Shown in pieces: positions 40,576 to 49,147 of a stretch of DNA of 64,000 nucleotides. The notes under the pieces were generated by a model. The model was not told where the DNA came from and made no database searches. It worked only from the letters and a program-made list of their open reading frames with translations. Position 1 is the first letter of the stretch. Every line of letters starts with the position of its first letter. The position numbers were made by a program, and so were the translations under genes. This DNA comes from Sphingomonadales bacterium UBA2369 (GTDB lineage: Bacteria > Pseudomonadota > Alphaproteobacteria > Sphingomonadales > Sphingomonadaceae): the NCBI GenBank assembly GCA_002344055.1, contig DDTH01000006.1, positions 186,001-250,000 on the forward strand, written 5' to 3'.

Positions 40576-41084
40576 GCCGCTTCGCCCTGCGGATCGGACA
40601 GATCCCATGCCGGCACCGGAAAGTCGTTGCCGCGCAACCGCCACGGCTGCGGCCCGTCCTCCCGCGGCAAGGCGATCAGCACCCGGGACTGCGTCCTCAC
40701 GGCCCCTTGCGTGTCCGTGAGCGACACGGCGAGCCGCGCCCACCAGCAAATCCCGTTGTCACGCACGTCTTCGACCGTTCCCGAGAAAGCGATCTCGAGA
40801 CCCGGCACGATCGGCCGCCGCATCTGGAAACCGATCCGCGCGACCCGTCCCGCCGGTCCGCTCCAGCGGGTAGCATAGGCACCCACCCATCCGGCCTGGG
40901 TCGGCGTGTTCATGATGATGTCGGGAAAGCCGTAATCCTCGATACACTGCTGGCGGTCGTGATGCTGCGGCCGCCAGTCCCGCGTCGCGAACGCACCGGC
41001 GACAATATGCACCGGCGCGATCAGAATTCTGCGCACCGGCAAAGCGGCGCCCACGACCGGAGGCGAAACGGGAAACACGGTCAT
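40572..41084 (-). CDS. MaoC-like hydratase/dehydratase subunit (catalytic half)
   Basis: A 170-residue hot-dog fold protein. RDWRPQHHD gives the hydratase-2 motif Asp36-x4-His41. It ends in the CoA-transferase gene by an ATGA overlap and begins inside the stop of the other MaoC-like gene in the same way. The pair resembles heteromeric enoyl-CoA hydratases such as ChsH1/ChsH2 of steroid side-chain breakdown, in which one half keeps the catalytic residues. Substrate unknown. Confidence 0.7.
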   Translation of the reverse strand: MTVFPVSPPVVGAALPVRRILIAPVHIVAGAFATRDWRPQHHDRQQCIEDYGFPDIIMNTPTQAGWVGAYATRWSGPAGRVARIGFQMRRPIVPGLEIAFSGTVEDVRDNGICWWARLAVSLTDTQGAVRTQSRVLIALPREDGPQPWRLRGNDFPVPAWDLSDPQGEAA

Positions 41085-41620
41085 GACGCCCGGTTGTAGG
41101 AAAAGAAGCGAATATCCTCCGTACCGAGCAGGACGCCGTCGGCTTCGCGCAGATAGCGCAGCAGCAGAGTCCATTTGCGCCCGGTTCCCAGCCGGTTGGT
41201 GAGTTCCGGGCCGATCTCGTCGAGCACGATCTGGGTGACAACGCGGTCGCCCGGACGAACGGGATCGAACATCGCGACTTCGGAATCGCCGACAATCGCC
41301 AGGTCCAGTCCCAGCCACTCCTTCAGCCGGTAATGCAGTTCCATCGCCCGCTCCGGCGCCTGGCCGTCCGGCAACCAGCGTTCGGGCCGCATGAAGGTCG
41401 ACAACATGGCGGGCGCGGCGATCCGCTCGCCCGCCAGCTCGTCCGCGACGTCTTCGTCCCAGAAGAGCGGATTGCCGTCCTCGACCGCGCCGAGGAAAGC
41501 GGTCATCTGGGCCAGGTCGGCGGTGACCGCCGGCGCCATCACCATCGCCACGGTCCCCACAAGTTCGGCGATGTGGGGCGGCAGGTCGTCGGGAACGGGT
41601 TGCCGCCGGCGCTCGATCAT
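41081..41620 (-). CDS. MaoC/FAS1 dehydratase-like subunit lacking the catalytic Asp-x4-His
   Basis: A 179-residue hot-dog fold protein. FLGAVEDGNPLFWDED and IAAPAMLSTFMRPERW are typical of N-terminal MaoC halves. Where a catalytic Asp-x4-His would be expected, the sequence reads DGNPLFW, with no histidine. It is therefore likely the structural partner of the downstream MaoC-like protein. ATG 41620 is 28 bases after the TonB receptor stop. Confidence 0.65.
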   Translation of the reverse strand: MIERRRQPVPDDLPPHIAELVGTVAMVMAPAVTADLAQMTAFLGAVEDGNPLFWDEDVADELAGERIAAPAMLSTFMRPERWLPDGQAPERAMELHYRLKEWLGLDLAIVGDSEVAMFDPVRPGDRVVTQIVLDEIGPELTNRLGTGRKWTLLLRYLREADGVLLGTEDIRFFSYNRAS

Positions 41621-41648
41621 CGGCGGCCCGTCCCGCTCCCGCCGCCCG

Positions 41649-43946
41649 TCAGAACTGATATCCGAGCGTCGCGCCGAACCAGCGCGGCTTGTTCGCCTGG
41701 CTGCCATCGATGAAGCTGGAGATGATGAAACCGGCCGCATAGGTTTCGTCGGTCAGGTTCTGCGCGAAGATCGTGGCATAGATGCCGCGATCGTCCGGAT
41801 TCTGCCGCCAGGTGATCGACGCGTTGACCACCTCATAGGCAGGTTGCGAGACACGGTTGGTCAGGTCGAACCAGTAGCTCGAGCTGAAGAATGCCGTCGC
41901 GTTCCAGGTGAGTTCGCCGCCCGCAAAGGGGTGGCGGTAATTGGCGCCGAACGAGAAGGTGGAATCGGGCGCGCGGATCAGTTCGTTGCCGCTGACGTTG
42001 ACGACGGAAGCGACGTTGCCGTTGAACGTCTGCACGCCGTTGACCGTGCGGGGCACCTGCACCGAGGCATTCGGGAACTGGTCGATTTCCGTGTCCAGCA
42101 GCGCGATCGTGCCGAACACGCTCAACCGGTCGGTGAGCTGTGCGTTGATGGTCGCTTCGAAACCGTCGATCGTCGCGATGCCGGCATTCTGGACCGTCGT
42201 GGCGGACACGCCGTTGATGACCACGGGCGTGCTGACCTGAAGGTCCGTATAATCATAGTGGAACAGTGCCGCTTCGATCCGGACACCCGGGATGATCCCG
42301 GCCTTCACGCCAAGTTCGTAGGAGTCGATCAGTTCCGGAGAGGCCGGCAATTGCGTGCCGGCGGCAGCGACGGCGTTGAAGGTGCCGCTCTTGAAGCCGC
42401 GCGTGAACGACGCGTAAACGCTCGAATCCGGCATGAATTCCCAGCGGATCACGCCGCGCGGCGACCAGTTTTCGAAGCTCGCCGCTCCCTCGGTGCGGAC
42501 ATTGGTGATGCCGTTCAGGTTGAACGCATCCTTGTCGTCGCGATTGTAGCGCAGACCGCCGGTCAGATAGAGATTCTCCACCGGCTCCCAGGTTGCTTCG
42601 CCGAAGACGGCAAAGGCGCGGGTATTCTGCCCGTAGAAAGTGACGGTCGGATTGCGGACGCCCGTGGTCGCGTTGCGGCCCGTCGAGCGCAGCGGACTGA
42701 AGCTGGCGTCCGACTGGAAGCGGGTGAGGCCGAGCATCCAGTTGAGACTCCCGCCGGGATTGCTCGTCAGTACCAGTTCCTGGTTCCGGAACTCGTTGAG
42801 CGAGGTATATTCGGTACGCGACAGCTCGAGCGGCGATACGTCGGTCCAGCTGAGCGTCGTGGTGGTCGTCTTGCCGATGGAGGCATAGCCGCTCAGCGTG
42901 GCGAAGCCGAGGTCCCAGGACATGTGCGCATCCGCGAAGCGCTGCAACGTCCGCCCGAACGGATCCTCGAACGTGGCCGTGGTGAACGGCCGGTCGGCAA
43001 TCAGCTGGCTTGCCGGAATCCCCGTCGGATTCAGGGCGGCGGCATTTGGCCCTCCGGGAATCGAGTTGCGCGTCTGCGTATTGCCGGCGATCGCATAGCC
43101 GGAAAGCAGCACATTGTTATGCGAACGCGACCAGAAGCCGTTGAGCTCGAAATCGATATCATCGGTAATCTCCCAGCGCGTGCGGAGACGAACGACGGTG
43201 CCGCCCGATTCGCCCTGGGTTCGGCCATTGAAGATGTTGTCGATGTAACCGTTGTCGCCGAAATGCGTGACTGACAGGCTTGCCGAAACCACGTCATTGA
43301 CGATCGGACCGCTGAGGTGCCCGGCCAGCCGCCTGTAGCCGAATTCGCCACCGCTGACCGACACAGACCCTTCTACAGTAGAGGTCGGCCGCCGGGTAAC
43401 GATGTTGATCGCGCCGCCGGTGGCATTGCGGCCGAACAGGGTTCCCTGCGGCCCGCGCAGCACTTCGATCCGCTGGATGTTCGACAGTTCGAACAACGAA
43501 CCCGTCATGTCGGGCAGATAGACGCCATCCATGAAGTTGGCGACGTTCGGCTCGTCGCCGGAAGATGCGTTGCGGCTGCCGACGCCGCGAATCGTCGGCT
43601 GGCTGAAATTGGTCGATCGTCCGAAGTTCAGACCCGGGACCGCGACGGTCAGATCCGAGCTGCTGATGATCACATTTTGCACCAGCTGATCGCCGCCCAG
43701 CGCGGTGACGGAGATCGGAACGTCCGACAGCCGCTCCTCGCGCCGCTGGGCGGTGACGACCATCGTTGTGCCGTCTTGCGGCGAAGCCTCATCCGCGGCG
43801 TCGGGCTGGGGCGCCGGATCGGGCTGCTCGGTCTCGGCCGACGGCTGGGCCAGCGCCTCGTTTTCGGCGGCAAGGGCCGGCGAGGCGGCAAGGGCGAAAG
43901 CGACCGCTGTCGTCGCGACAAGCACTACACGCGTAGTCTTCATCAT
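41649..43946 (-). CDS. TonB-dependent outer-membrane receptor
   Basis: A 765-residue receptor with a Sec signal peptide (residues 1-26, ending ALAA), an N-terminal plug from about residue 58 (GTTMVVTAQRREERLSDVPISV, IQRIEVLRGPQGTLFGRNATGGAINIVT) and a 22-strand barrel ending WFGATLGYQF with a terminal Phe. The TonB box is probably TTMVVTA. ATG 43946 follows AGGGAGGGG. It heads the seven-gene catabolic operon and probably imports its growth substrate. The motif at 43986-44005 lies 40 bases upstream. Confidence 0.92.
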   Translation of the reverse strand: MMKTTRVVLVATTAVAFALAASPALAAENEALAQPSAETEQPDPAPQPDAADEASPQDGTTMVVTAQRREERLSDVPISVTALGGDQLVQNVIISSSDLTVAVPGLNFGRSTNFSQPTIRGVGSRNASSGDEPNVANFMDGVYLPDMTGSLFELSNIQRIEVLRGPQGTLFGRNATGGAINIVTRRPTSTVEGSVSVSGGEFGYRRLAGHLSGPIVNDVVSASLSVTHFGDNGYIDNIFNGRTQGESGGTVVRLRTRWEITDDIDFELNGFWSRSHNNVLLSGYAIAGNTQTRNSIPGGPNAAALNPTGIPASQLIADRPFTTATFEDPFGRTLQRFADAHMSWDLGFATLSGYASIGKTTTTTLSWTDVSPLELSRTEYTSLNEFRNQELVLTSNPGGSLNWMLGLTRFQSDASFSPLRSTGRNATTGVRNPTVTFYGQNTRAFAVFGEATWEPVENLYLTGGLRYNRDDKDAFNLNGITNVRTEGAASFENWSPRGVIRWEFMPDSSVYASFTRGFKSGTFNAVAAAGTQLPASPELIDSYELGVKAGIIPGVRIEAALFHYDYTDLQVSTPVVINGVSATTVQNAGIATIDGFEATINAQLTDRLSVFGTIALLDTEIDQFPNASVQVPRTVNGVQTFNGNVASVVNVSGNELIRAPDSTFSFGANYRHPFAGGELTWNATAFFSSSYWFDLTNRVSQPAYEVVNASITWRQNPDDRGIYATIFAQNLTDETYAAGFIISSFIDGSQANKPRWFGATLGYQF

Positions 43947-43985
43947 ATATCCCCTCCCTGGGCATGCCCGCTGTGCGGGTCTGGT

Positions 43986-44005
43986 TAGAGATTACTCTAT
44001 TGCGG
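43986..44005 (-). promoter_or_regulatory. Candidate operator TAGAG-ATTA-CTCTA with TTGCGG tail
   Basis: A perfect inverted repeat (5+5, spacer 4) followed by TTGCGG, between the TonB receptor and LacI genes. Closely similar sequences occur upstream of the TauD gene (46170-46188) and the SDR gene (62011-62029), and half-sites occur upstream of the first thiolase-like gene. A separate perfect palindrome AGCGA-TT-TCGCT lies at 44065-44076, nearer the LacI gene. Confidence 0.5.
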
Positions 44006-44165
44006 TTTATCGCTGTTGCAAAGAGGAGATTTCGCGACGCTGAACGGCTTAGATTAAGCTCATTAGCGATTTCGCTGTCCATAATGGTCATATCCGGCTG
44101 CACTCTGCCAGCGCGTGCGCCGCGCTTTGCCTTGCGTCGCCAACACACTTGGGGTTGATGACCTT

Positions 44166-45218
44166 ATGGGAGGGGAGGGACAGGCTGGCCGCGGCGCGGT
44201 GACGATCAAGGACGTCGCCGCCGCACTCGGCGTCTCGCATTCCACCGTATCGCGCGCGCTCAACGGCCACTCCCACATCTCGCCCGAAATGAAGGACAAG
44301 GTCCGCCGCGCGGCGCGGGAGCTTGGCTATGTCGTCAATGCCGGGGCGCGGACCCTGCGCCAGGCGAGCAGCCGGCTGATCGGACTGGTCGTGCCCAACG
44401 TCACGAACGAATTGGTGACGGCGATGATGAAGGTGCTGGCGGCGCGCTGCGAGCGGGCCAATTACCAGCTCGTCCTGTGCGTGACCCAGGATGATGCAGA
44501 GGCCGAGCTGCGCCATGTCGAGATGCTGAGGCAGAGCCGCGCCACGGGACTGATCACCGTGCCGACGCCGTTCGTGCTACCGGAAACCGCGCGGATGATG
44601 GCGGCGATGCCGGTCGTGCAATTCTCCCGCCGTCACGCCGCGATCGACGCGCCGAGCGTGACCATCGACGGCGCCCAGGGCATTGCGGCCGCGGTCCGCC
44701 ACCTCGCCGAGCTCGGCCACCGCCGCATTGCCTATATCGGCCTGCCCGATTCGCTCAGCACCGGCGCGGCGCGCGCGGACGGGTTTCGCGGCGCGCTGGC
44801 ATCGTGCGGAATCGGCGACGCGGACGCCCTGCTCCACCAGGGACAGGGTTCGATCGAGTTCGGCCGGGCGACGACGATGATGCTGGCGCGCGCCGCCGCG
44901 CCGCCCAGCGCGATCATCTACGGCAGCGCCGATCTCACGCTGGGCGGACTCGAGGCGCTGCGGCGCGAAAGCCTTGCGGTGCCGCGCGATCTGTCAGTGA
45001 TCGGTTTCGGCGATCCGCACTGGCTGCGCATCTACGATCCCGGCATCTCGACGATCGGCCTGGCGCTGTCGGAAAGCGCCGAGGCGGCGATTTCCAGCCT
45101 GCTGCGCCAGATCGACGCGCGCGCACACGGCGCCGCGCCGGGCACAGAACCCTCGCTGGAGCTGGAGCCGTTCCTGGTCCTGCGCGATTCGACCGCGCGG
45201 TTCCGGGGCGCAGCCTGA
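44166..45218 (+). CDS. LacI-family transcriptional regulator
   Basis: A regulator of about 350 residues. The N-terminal helix-turn-helix and hinge read VTIKDVAAALGVSHSTVSRA and LNGHSHISPEM, followed by the periplasmic-binding-like domain (SSRLIGLVVPNVTNELVTAMM; AYIGLPDS; DLSVIGFGDP). I use ATG 44166; a GTG at 44199 directly before TIKDV is possible but is 18 bases from the purine-rich site at 44171-44180. Divergent from the TonB receptor, it is the prime candidate to control the surrounding catabolic genes. Confidence 0.88.
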   Translation: MGGEGQAGRGAVTIKDVAAALGVSHSTVSRALNGHSHISPEMKDKVRRAARELGYVVNAGARTLRQASSRLIGLVVPNVTNELVTAMMKVLAARCERANYQLVLCVTQDDAEAELRHVEMLRQSRATGLITVPTPFVLPETARMMAAMPVVQFSRRHAAIDAPSVTIDGAQGIAAAVRHLAELGHRRIAYIGLPDSLSTGAARADGFRGALASCGIGDADALLHQGQGSIEFGRATTMMLARAAAPPSAIIYGSADLTLGGLEALRRESLAVPRDLSVIGFGDPHWLRIYDPGISTIGLALSESAEAAISSLLRQIDARAHGAAPGTEPSLELEPFLVLRDSTARFRGAA

Positions 45219-45225
45219 CTGAGGC

Positions 45226-46155
45226 CTATTCCGCCGCCTGGGCGTAATCGGCGCGGCTGGCGGCGCCGATCGGAACCTCGCCTTCCACCTCGAACCGGTA
45301 CATTTCGCGGCGCATGCCGGCATAATCCTGCACGCCGAAATGCAGGCAGGCCCAATTGTCCCACACCGCGACCTGGCCCTCTTCCCAGCGCCAGCGGATC
45401 TGGAATTCGGCCCGCTGGCAATGGCCGTAGAGATACTGGATCAGCGGCTGGCTCTCATCCTCGGTCATGCCGTCGAAGCGCGTCGCATAGGGTCCGGAAA
45501 TGTAGAGAATCTTCTTACCAGTGACCGGATGTAGAATGATCAGGGGATGCGACGTCTCCTTGGCGAGATGCTCGCGCACCTGATCGTCGGTCAGGGTGAA
45601 TTTGGATCGGGGAATCTCCTTCTTCACCCCGCGGCCACCTTTTCCATCGGCGCCGTACAGGCCCTGCGCGCAATGGATCAGGGTCAGGCCCTCGCATATT
45701 TCCTGCAGGCGCGGCGACAAGGTGTCGTAGGCGATGGTCAGGCTGGAGAACATCGTATCCCCGCCCATCGGCGGCGACTGCACCGAATAGAGGCCGGCAA
45801 TGGTGTTCGGCCGGTCGCGGATCGTCTGGTCCTGGTGCCAATTGTCGCCGAAATTGCGGTCGCCCCACTTATGCTCGGCCTCGCGCACGAAATGCTGGAC
45901 GTGGGTCGTGCCCGGCAGCGGCGGCACGTAGGAGGTGATCGACAAGGTGCCGAAGCGGGCGCCGAACGATTCCCACTGCTGCGCGGTCAGCGACTGGCCC
46001 TTGAAGAAGATCACCGAATGATCGGCGAAGGCGCGGCGGATTTCCGCGAACGTCTCGTCGTCCACCGTCGCAAGGTCGGCGCCCTCGATCTCGGCCCCCA
46101 GATAGCCGCCGATCGGTTTCACCTGGATCCGGCTGTAGCTTCCGACTGTCTGCAT
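45226..46155 (-). CDS. TauD/TfdA-family 2-oxoglutarate-dependent dioxygenase
   Basis: A 309-residue non-heme Fe(II) oxygenase. The metal triad is His107-x-Asp109 (NWHQDQT) and His272 (ACLHFGVQDY), with Arg287 or a nearby Arg (MRREMYR) for 2-oxoglutarate. It shows the TfdA-type IKPIGGYLGAEIEGADL-like opening. It would hydroxylate a carboxylate or ether substrate, coupled to succinate and CO2 release. Convergent with the LacI gene; divergent from the first thiolase-like gene across a region with the shared operator-like motif. Confidence 0.88.
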   Translation of the reverse strand: MQTVGSYSRIQVKPIGGYLGAEIEGADLATVDDETFAEIRRAFADHSVIFFKGQSLTAQQWESFGARFGTLSITSYVPPLPGTTHVQHFVREAEHKWGDRNFGDNWHQDQTIRDRPNTIAGLYSVQSPPMGGDTMFSSLTIAYDTLSPRLQEICEGLTLIHCAQGLYGADGKGGRGVKKEIPRSKFTLTDDQVREHLAKETSHPLIILHPVTGKKILYISGPYATRFDGMTEDESQPLIQYLYGHCQRAEFQIRWRWEEGQVAVWDNWACLHFGVQDYAGMRREMYRFEVEGEVPIGAASRADYAQAAE

Positions 46156-46169
46156 CGCGCCTCTCCTTT

Positions 46170-46188
46170 TGAGTTATCTCTTTTGCGG
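46170..46188 (-). promoter_or_regulatory. Candidate operator TGAG-TTAT-CTCT-TTT-GCGG upstream of the TauD gene
   Basis: It has the same layout as the site upstream of the TonB receptor, with one mismatch in the left arm. It begins 15 bases upstream of the TauD start. An oppositely oriented half-site CGCAAAAGAG lies at 46320-46329 before the divergent thiolase-like gene, so one regulator may cover both promoters. Confidence 0.45.
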
Positions 46189-46341
46189 CCACGCTATACC
46201 GCTCCGGATCGATTCGCAACGCAGACGTTTGCCGAACATCGCAACCCTCTGACGCGGATGGTTGTCCGAAAGCCTTTGCCATTAGCGCTTGCACGCTCCG
46301 GAAACGTGTGCAGAAATATCGCAAAAGAGGATGGGAGAGGG

Positions 46342-46377
46342 ATGATGGCGGACGACTCGCGCGGAGTCGCGCGGTGA
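46342..46377 (+). promoter_or_regulatory. Tiny ORF coupled to the start of the first thiolase-like gene
   Basis: GGGAGAGGG at 46333-46341 is a strong ribosome site followed by two in-frame ATGs (46342, 46345). The frame encodes only MMADDSRGVAR and its TGA overlaps the GTG start of the next gene (GTGA). A 6-bp hairpin CGACTC-GCGCG-GAGTCG (46353-46369) lies inside it. The thiolase-like gene has no good ribosome site of its own, so it is probably translated by re-initiation. Confidence 0.4.
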
Positions 46378-47555
46378 ACGGGGATCGCGACATCGCCATC
46401 GTCGGCGTCCATGCGACCCGGCAGCAGCGCAAGTCCGGCCGCACCCTGGTGTCGATGTGGCGCGAGTCGATCCTCGGCGCGCTTGATGATGCCGGCATCC
46501 CGATCGAGGAGGTCGACGGCTACATTTCCTACATGTTCCCGGCCGGCAACGGCATGGGCTGGGACGATGGCGCGATCGCCGAGCAATTCGGGCGGCCGAT
46601 GGCCTTCACCGCCCAGACCTCAGGCGCCAAGGCGGTGCTGCTCGCGGGTTCCGTCATCCGCGCCGGTCTCGCCAAGGTCGTAATCATCCCCGCCGCCGGT
46701 GCCCAGTCGCTGGCCGGGGACATGGCGACCTATACGCGGCCGACCTTCGAATTCACCGAATGGACCGGCTCGATGACGCCGGCCCAATATGGGATCATGG
46801 CGCGCCGCCACATGCACGATTACGGCACGACCATCGAGCAGATGGCCGACATCGCGCTGAACAGTCACCTCAATGCGGCGGTCAATCCGCAGGCGGTGCG
46901 CTACGGGCAGGAACCGCAAACCCGCGAAACGATCCTGAACGGGCGGATGATCGCCGATCCGCTGACCCAGCCGATGTGCTCGATCGTCAATGACGGGGCG
47001 AGCTGCATCGTCGTCACCTCGGCCGAGCGCGCGAAGGATTGCCGCCACGATCCGGTGTGGGTGATCGGCGGCGCCTGCGAGACGCACGGCAATTCCTATT
47101 TCGAGGCGCCGTCGCTGCGCATGCTCGGCACGCGCGACCTGATGATCGACGGCTTCCGCCGCGCCGGCGTGCGCCACGACGATGTGGACATCGTCATGTG
47201 CTACGATCATTTCGCCCACGGCCCCATCGTCCAGTTCGAGACCCTCGGCTTCTGCGAACCCGGCGAAGGCGGCGATTATGTGCCGCAGGCGATCCGCCCC
47301 GACGGCGTCCATCCGTCGAGCATGGACGGGGGCAACATGGCCTACAGCCACAATATGATCCCCTATAATTTCAAGCAGATCGAGGTGGTGAAGCAGATGC
47401 GCAATGTGGTCGAGGATCTGTGTCCCGGCTGGCGCGAAGGGGTGCACACTTACGACCGCTCGATCTGCCGCAAGGTGCGCGACCCGAAGCTGTCGGTCGG
47501 CTGCGGCCCGCTCACCGACGCGCGCCACGCCTTCACGATCCTGGCGAAGGACTGA
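46374..47555 (+). CDS. SCP2-thiolase-like (Ltp2-type) protein, no nucleophilic Cys, first copy
   Basis: A 393-residue thiolase-fold protein. The usual nucleophile motif with Cys is replaced by TSGAK (82-86) and the usual HDCF-like motif by YDHF (277-280), as in lipid-transfer thiolase-like aldolases such as Ltp2. Those enzymes cleave beta-hydroxyacyl-CoA by retro-aldol chemistry and need a DUF35 partner; the next gene is exactly that. GTG 46374 is the first plausible start before DRDIAIVGVHATRQ. Substrate unknown; thiolysis is unlikely. Confidence 0.75.
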   Translation: MNGDRDIAIVGVHATRQQRKSGRTLVSMWRESILGALDDAGIPIEEVDGYISYMFPAGNGMGWDDGAIAEQFGRPMAFTAQTSGAKAVLLAGSVIRAGLAKVVIIPAAGAQSLAGDMATYTRPTFEFTEWTGSMTPAQYGIMARRHMHDYGTTIEQMADIALNSHLNAAVNPQAVRYGQEPQTRETILNGRMIADPLTQPMCSIVNDGASCIVVTSAERAKDCRHDPVWVIGGACETHGNSYFEAPSLRMLGTRDLMIDGFRRAGVRHDDVDIVMCYDHFAHGPIVQFETLGFCEPGEGGDYVPQAIRPDGVHPSSMDGGNMAYSHNMIPYNFKQIEVVKQMRNVVEDLCPGWREGVHTYDRSICRKVRDPKLSVGCGPLTDARHAFTILAKD

Positions 47556-47559
47556 TCCG

Positions 47560-47964
47560 ATGACCGATTTCGCGCAGGTGCCCTTGCCCCGCCCGACCGC
47601 TTTGTCGCAACCTTTCTGGGACGCGGCCAATGAGGGTCGCCTGATCCTGCAACGCTGCGGGGCGTGCGGCGTCTATCGCTGGACGCCGCAGATTCTCTGT
47701 ACTGCCTGCCTGTCCGAGGAATTCAGCTGGGAGGAGGTATCGGGCCGCGGCACGCTCTACAGCTATACGATCGTCCACCGCGCGCCGCTCGCCGCGTTCG
47801 AGACGCCCTACGTGCTGGCGACGGTGGAGCTTGAGGAAGGGCCGCTGATGCTGACCCAGATCGTCGAGAGCGCGCATGAGCGGCTGGCGGTCGACGCGCC
47901 GGTCGAAGTGGCCTTCACCCGCGCGAACGAGGCGATCAACCTCTATACGTTTCGCCTGTCCTAG
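47560..47964 (+). CDS. Zn-ribbon/OB-fold protein (DUF35), partner of first thiolase-like protein
   Basis: A 134-residue protein. The rubredoxin-like Zn ribbon is CGACGVYRWTPQILCTAC (two CxxC pairs), followed by an OB fold containing SGRGTLYSYTIVHRA. DUF35 proteins form complexes with SCP2-thiolase-like enzymes and probably bind acyl-CoA. It starts four bases after the thiolase-like stop. Its end overlaps the convergent SnoaL-like gene by four bases. Confidence 0.85.
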   Translation: MTDFAQVPLPRPTALSQPFWDAANEGRLILQRCGACGVYRWTPQILCTACLSEEFSWEEVSGRGTLYSYTIVHRAPLAAFETPYVLATVELEEGPLMLTQIVESAHERLAVDAPVEVAFTRANEAINLYTFRLS

Positions 47965-48368
47965 CCGGCGGTGAACACGCGGCGGGCGAACAGCCACTGG
48001 CCGTCTTCGCGGCGGAAGGTGTCGGCATAGGCGCCGATGGTGCGGACCAGCAGGGTGCGGCGGCCGGAGTCACGATCCGTGCGCTCGGAGATGAAGGCGC
48101 AGTCGCAGCGGCCGGTCGCGTGATCCTCGTCGATTATGTCGACGACGATATTGCCGCACAGGTGAAGCGTCGCGCGCTCCGGCGCGGTGGCCATCAGGGC
48201 AGCGATGCCGTCGCGGCCCGCGCCGGAGCCGTGCGGCGTTTCGAGTGTGCCGTCCGCGGTGAACAGGGACGCCATCCGCCCGTCGCGGGCATCGGCGCTG
48301 GCGGCATAGCGCGCGACGAGTCGGGTGCAGTCGCGCTCGGCGAGCAGGAGTGCGAGGGGGGCGCTCAC
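47961..48368 (-). CDS. SnoaL/NTF2-like protein, first copy
   Basis: A 135-residue alpha+beta barrel protein of the SnoaL-like type: an N-terminal helix CTRLVARYAASADARDGRM, LFTADGTLETPHG, and a C-terminal FRREDGQWLFARRVF. Such proteins are dehydratases, isomerases or ligand binders in steroid and aromatic pathways. The start is GTG 48368, overlapping the SDR stop (GTGA). Exact role unknown. Confidence 0.75.
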   Translation of the reverse strand: MSAPLALLLAERDCTRLVARYAASADARDGRMASLFTADGTLETPHGSGAGRDGIAALMATAPERATLHLCGNIVVDIIDEDHATGRCDCAFISERTDRDSGRRTLLVRTIGAYADTFRREDGQWLFARRVFTAG

Positions 48369-49144
48369 CCGGCCACCGCCGCGCGCCATTCCTCCTCCGG
48401 CACCAGCCGCGTCCGCCCACCGAAACGCGCGTCGGCGCCCTCCGGCGCGACTTCCCAGGCGAGCACCGCCACGCCGGGTTTGGGGGGCAGTTCGGCCCAT
48501 ATGCGCTTGCCGGCCGTGTCGATATCGAGCCTTTTGCTCTTCGCGACGGCCCCGGCGCGCGGATAGACAGACGGATCCAGCTGGGCGCTCGCTCGCGCGG
48601 GCGCGGTGTCGATGGCGCCCGGCCGCACCGCGACCGCCCATGGCGCCGCCGCGCCGCGGCTGGCCAGTTCGCGCTGCACGACCTCGACCCAATGCTCGGC
48701 CGCGACCTTGGCGGCGCAATAGCTGGCAAGGCCTTCCAGCGGCACGATCGCCGAGCCGGACGACATCAGGGCCAGACCACCCTCGGCGCCTTCGGGAAAT
48801 TCGCGGATGAAGGCTTCGCCGAGCGCCAGTGGTGCGGCGACGTTGGCGAGCAGGCTCTTCTGATATTCGCTCTGGTCCACGCGCCCGACGAGACCGACGG
48901 CATTCGAATAATAAGCGTTGTGGATGAAGATGGCGCGGCCCGAAAAGCCCGCCAGTTCGCGCCGGAAGCTGTCGCGCACCCCCTGCCACCCGGCGGGATC
49001 GGTGAGGTCGACCTGGACCGTCTCATACTCGGGATGCGCGCGGCGCGAGATATTGATGATCCGCGCGCCGGGCCAGGGCGCGTTGCGGGCGAGGCCGAGG
49101 CCGATCCCCTCGGTCGCGCCGCTGATCCAGACGATCGTGTCCAC
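48365..49144 (-). CDS. Short-chain dehydrogenase/reductase
   Basis: A 259-residue SDR. The cofactor motif is GATEGIGLGLA (residues 9-19), and the catalytic Ser and Tyr-x3-Lys are in SSGSAIVP and YCAAK. Asp/Arg usage after beta-2 (ISRRAH) suggests NADP. The start is GTG 49144, three bases after the acyl-CoA synthetase stop. It likely oxidises or reduces a hydroxyl group of the pathway intermediate. Confidence 0.85.
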   Translation of the reverse strand: MDTIVWISGATEGIGLGLARNAPWPGARIINISRRAHPEYETVQVDLTDPAGWQGVRDSFRRELAGFSGRAIFIHNAYYSNAVGLVGRVDQSEYQKSLLANVAAPLALGEAFIREFPEGAEGGLALMSSGSAIVPLEGLASYCAAKVAAEHWVEVVQRELASRGAAAPWAVAVRPGAIDTAPARASAQLDPSVYPRAGAVAKSKRLDIDTAGKRIWAELPPKPGVAVLAWEVAPEGADARFGGRTRLVPEEEWRAAVAG

Positions 49145-49147
49145 GGC

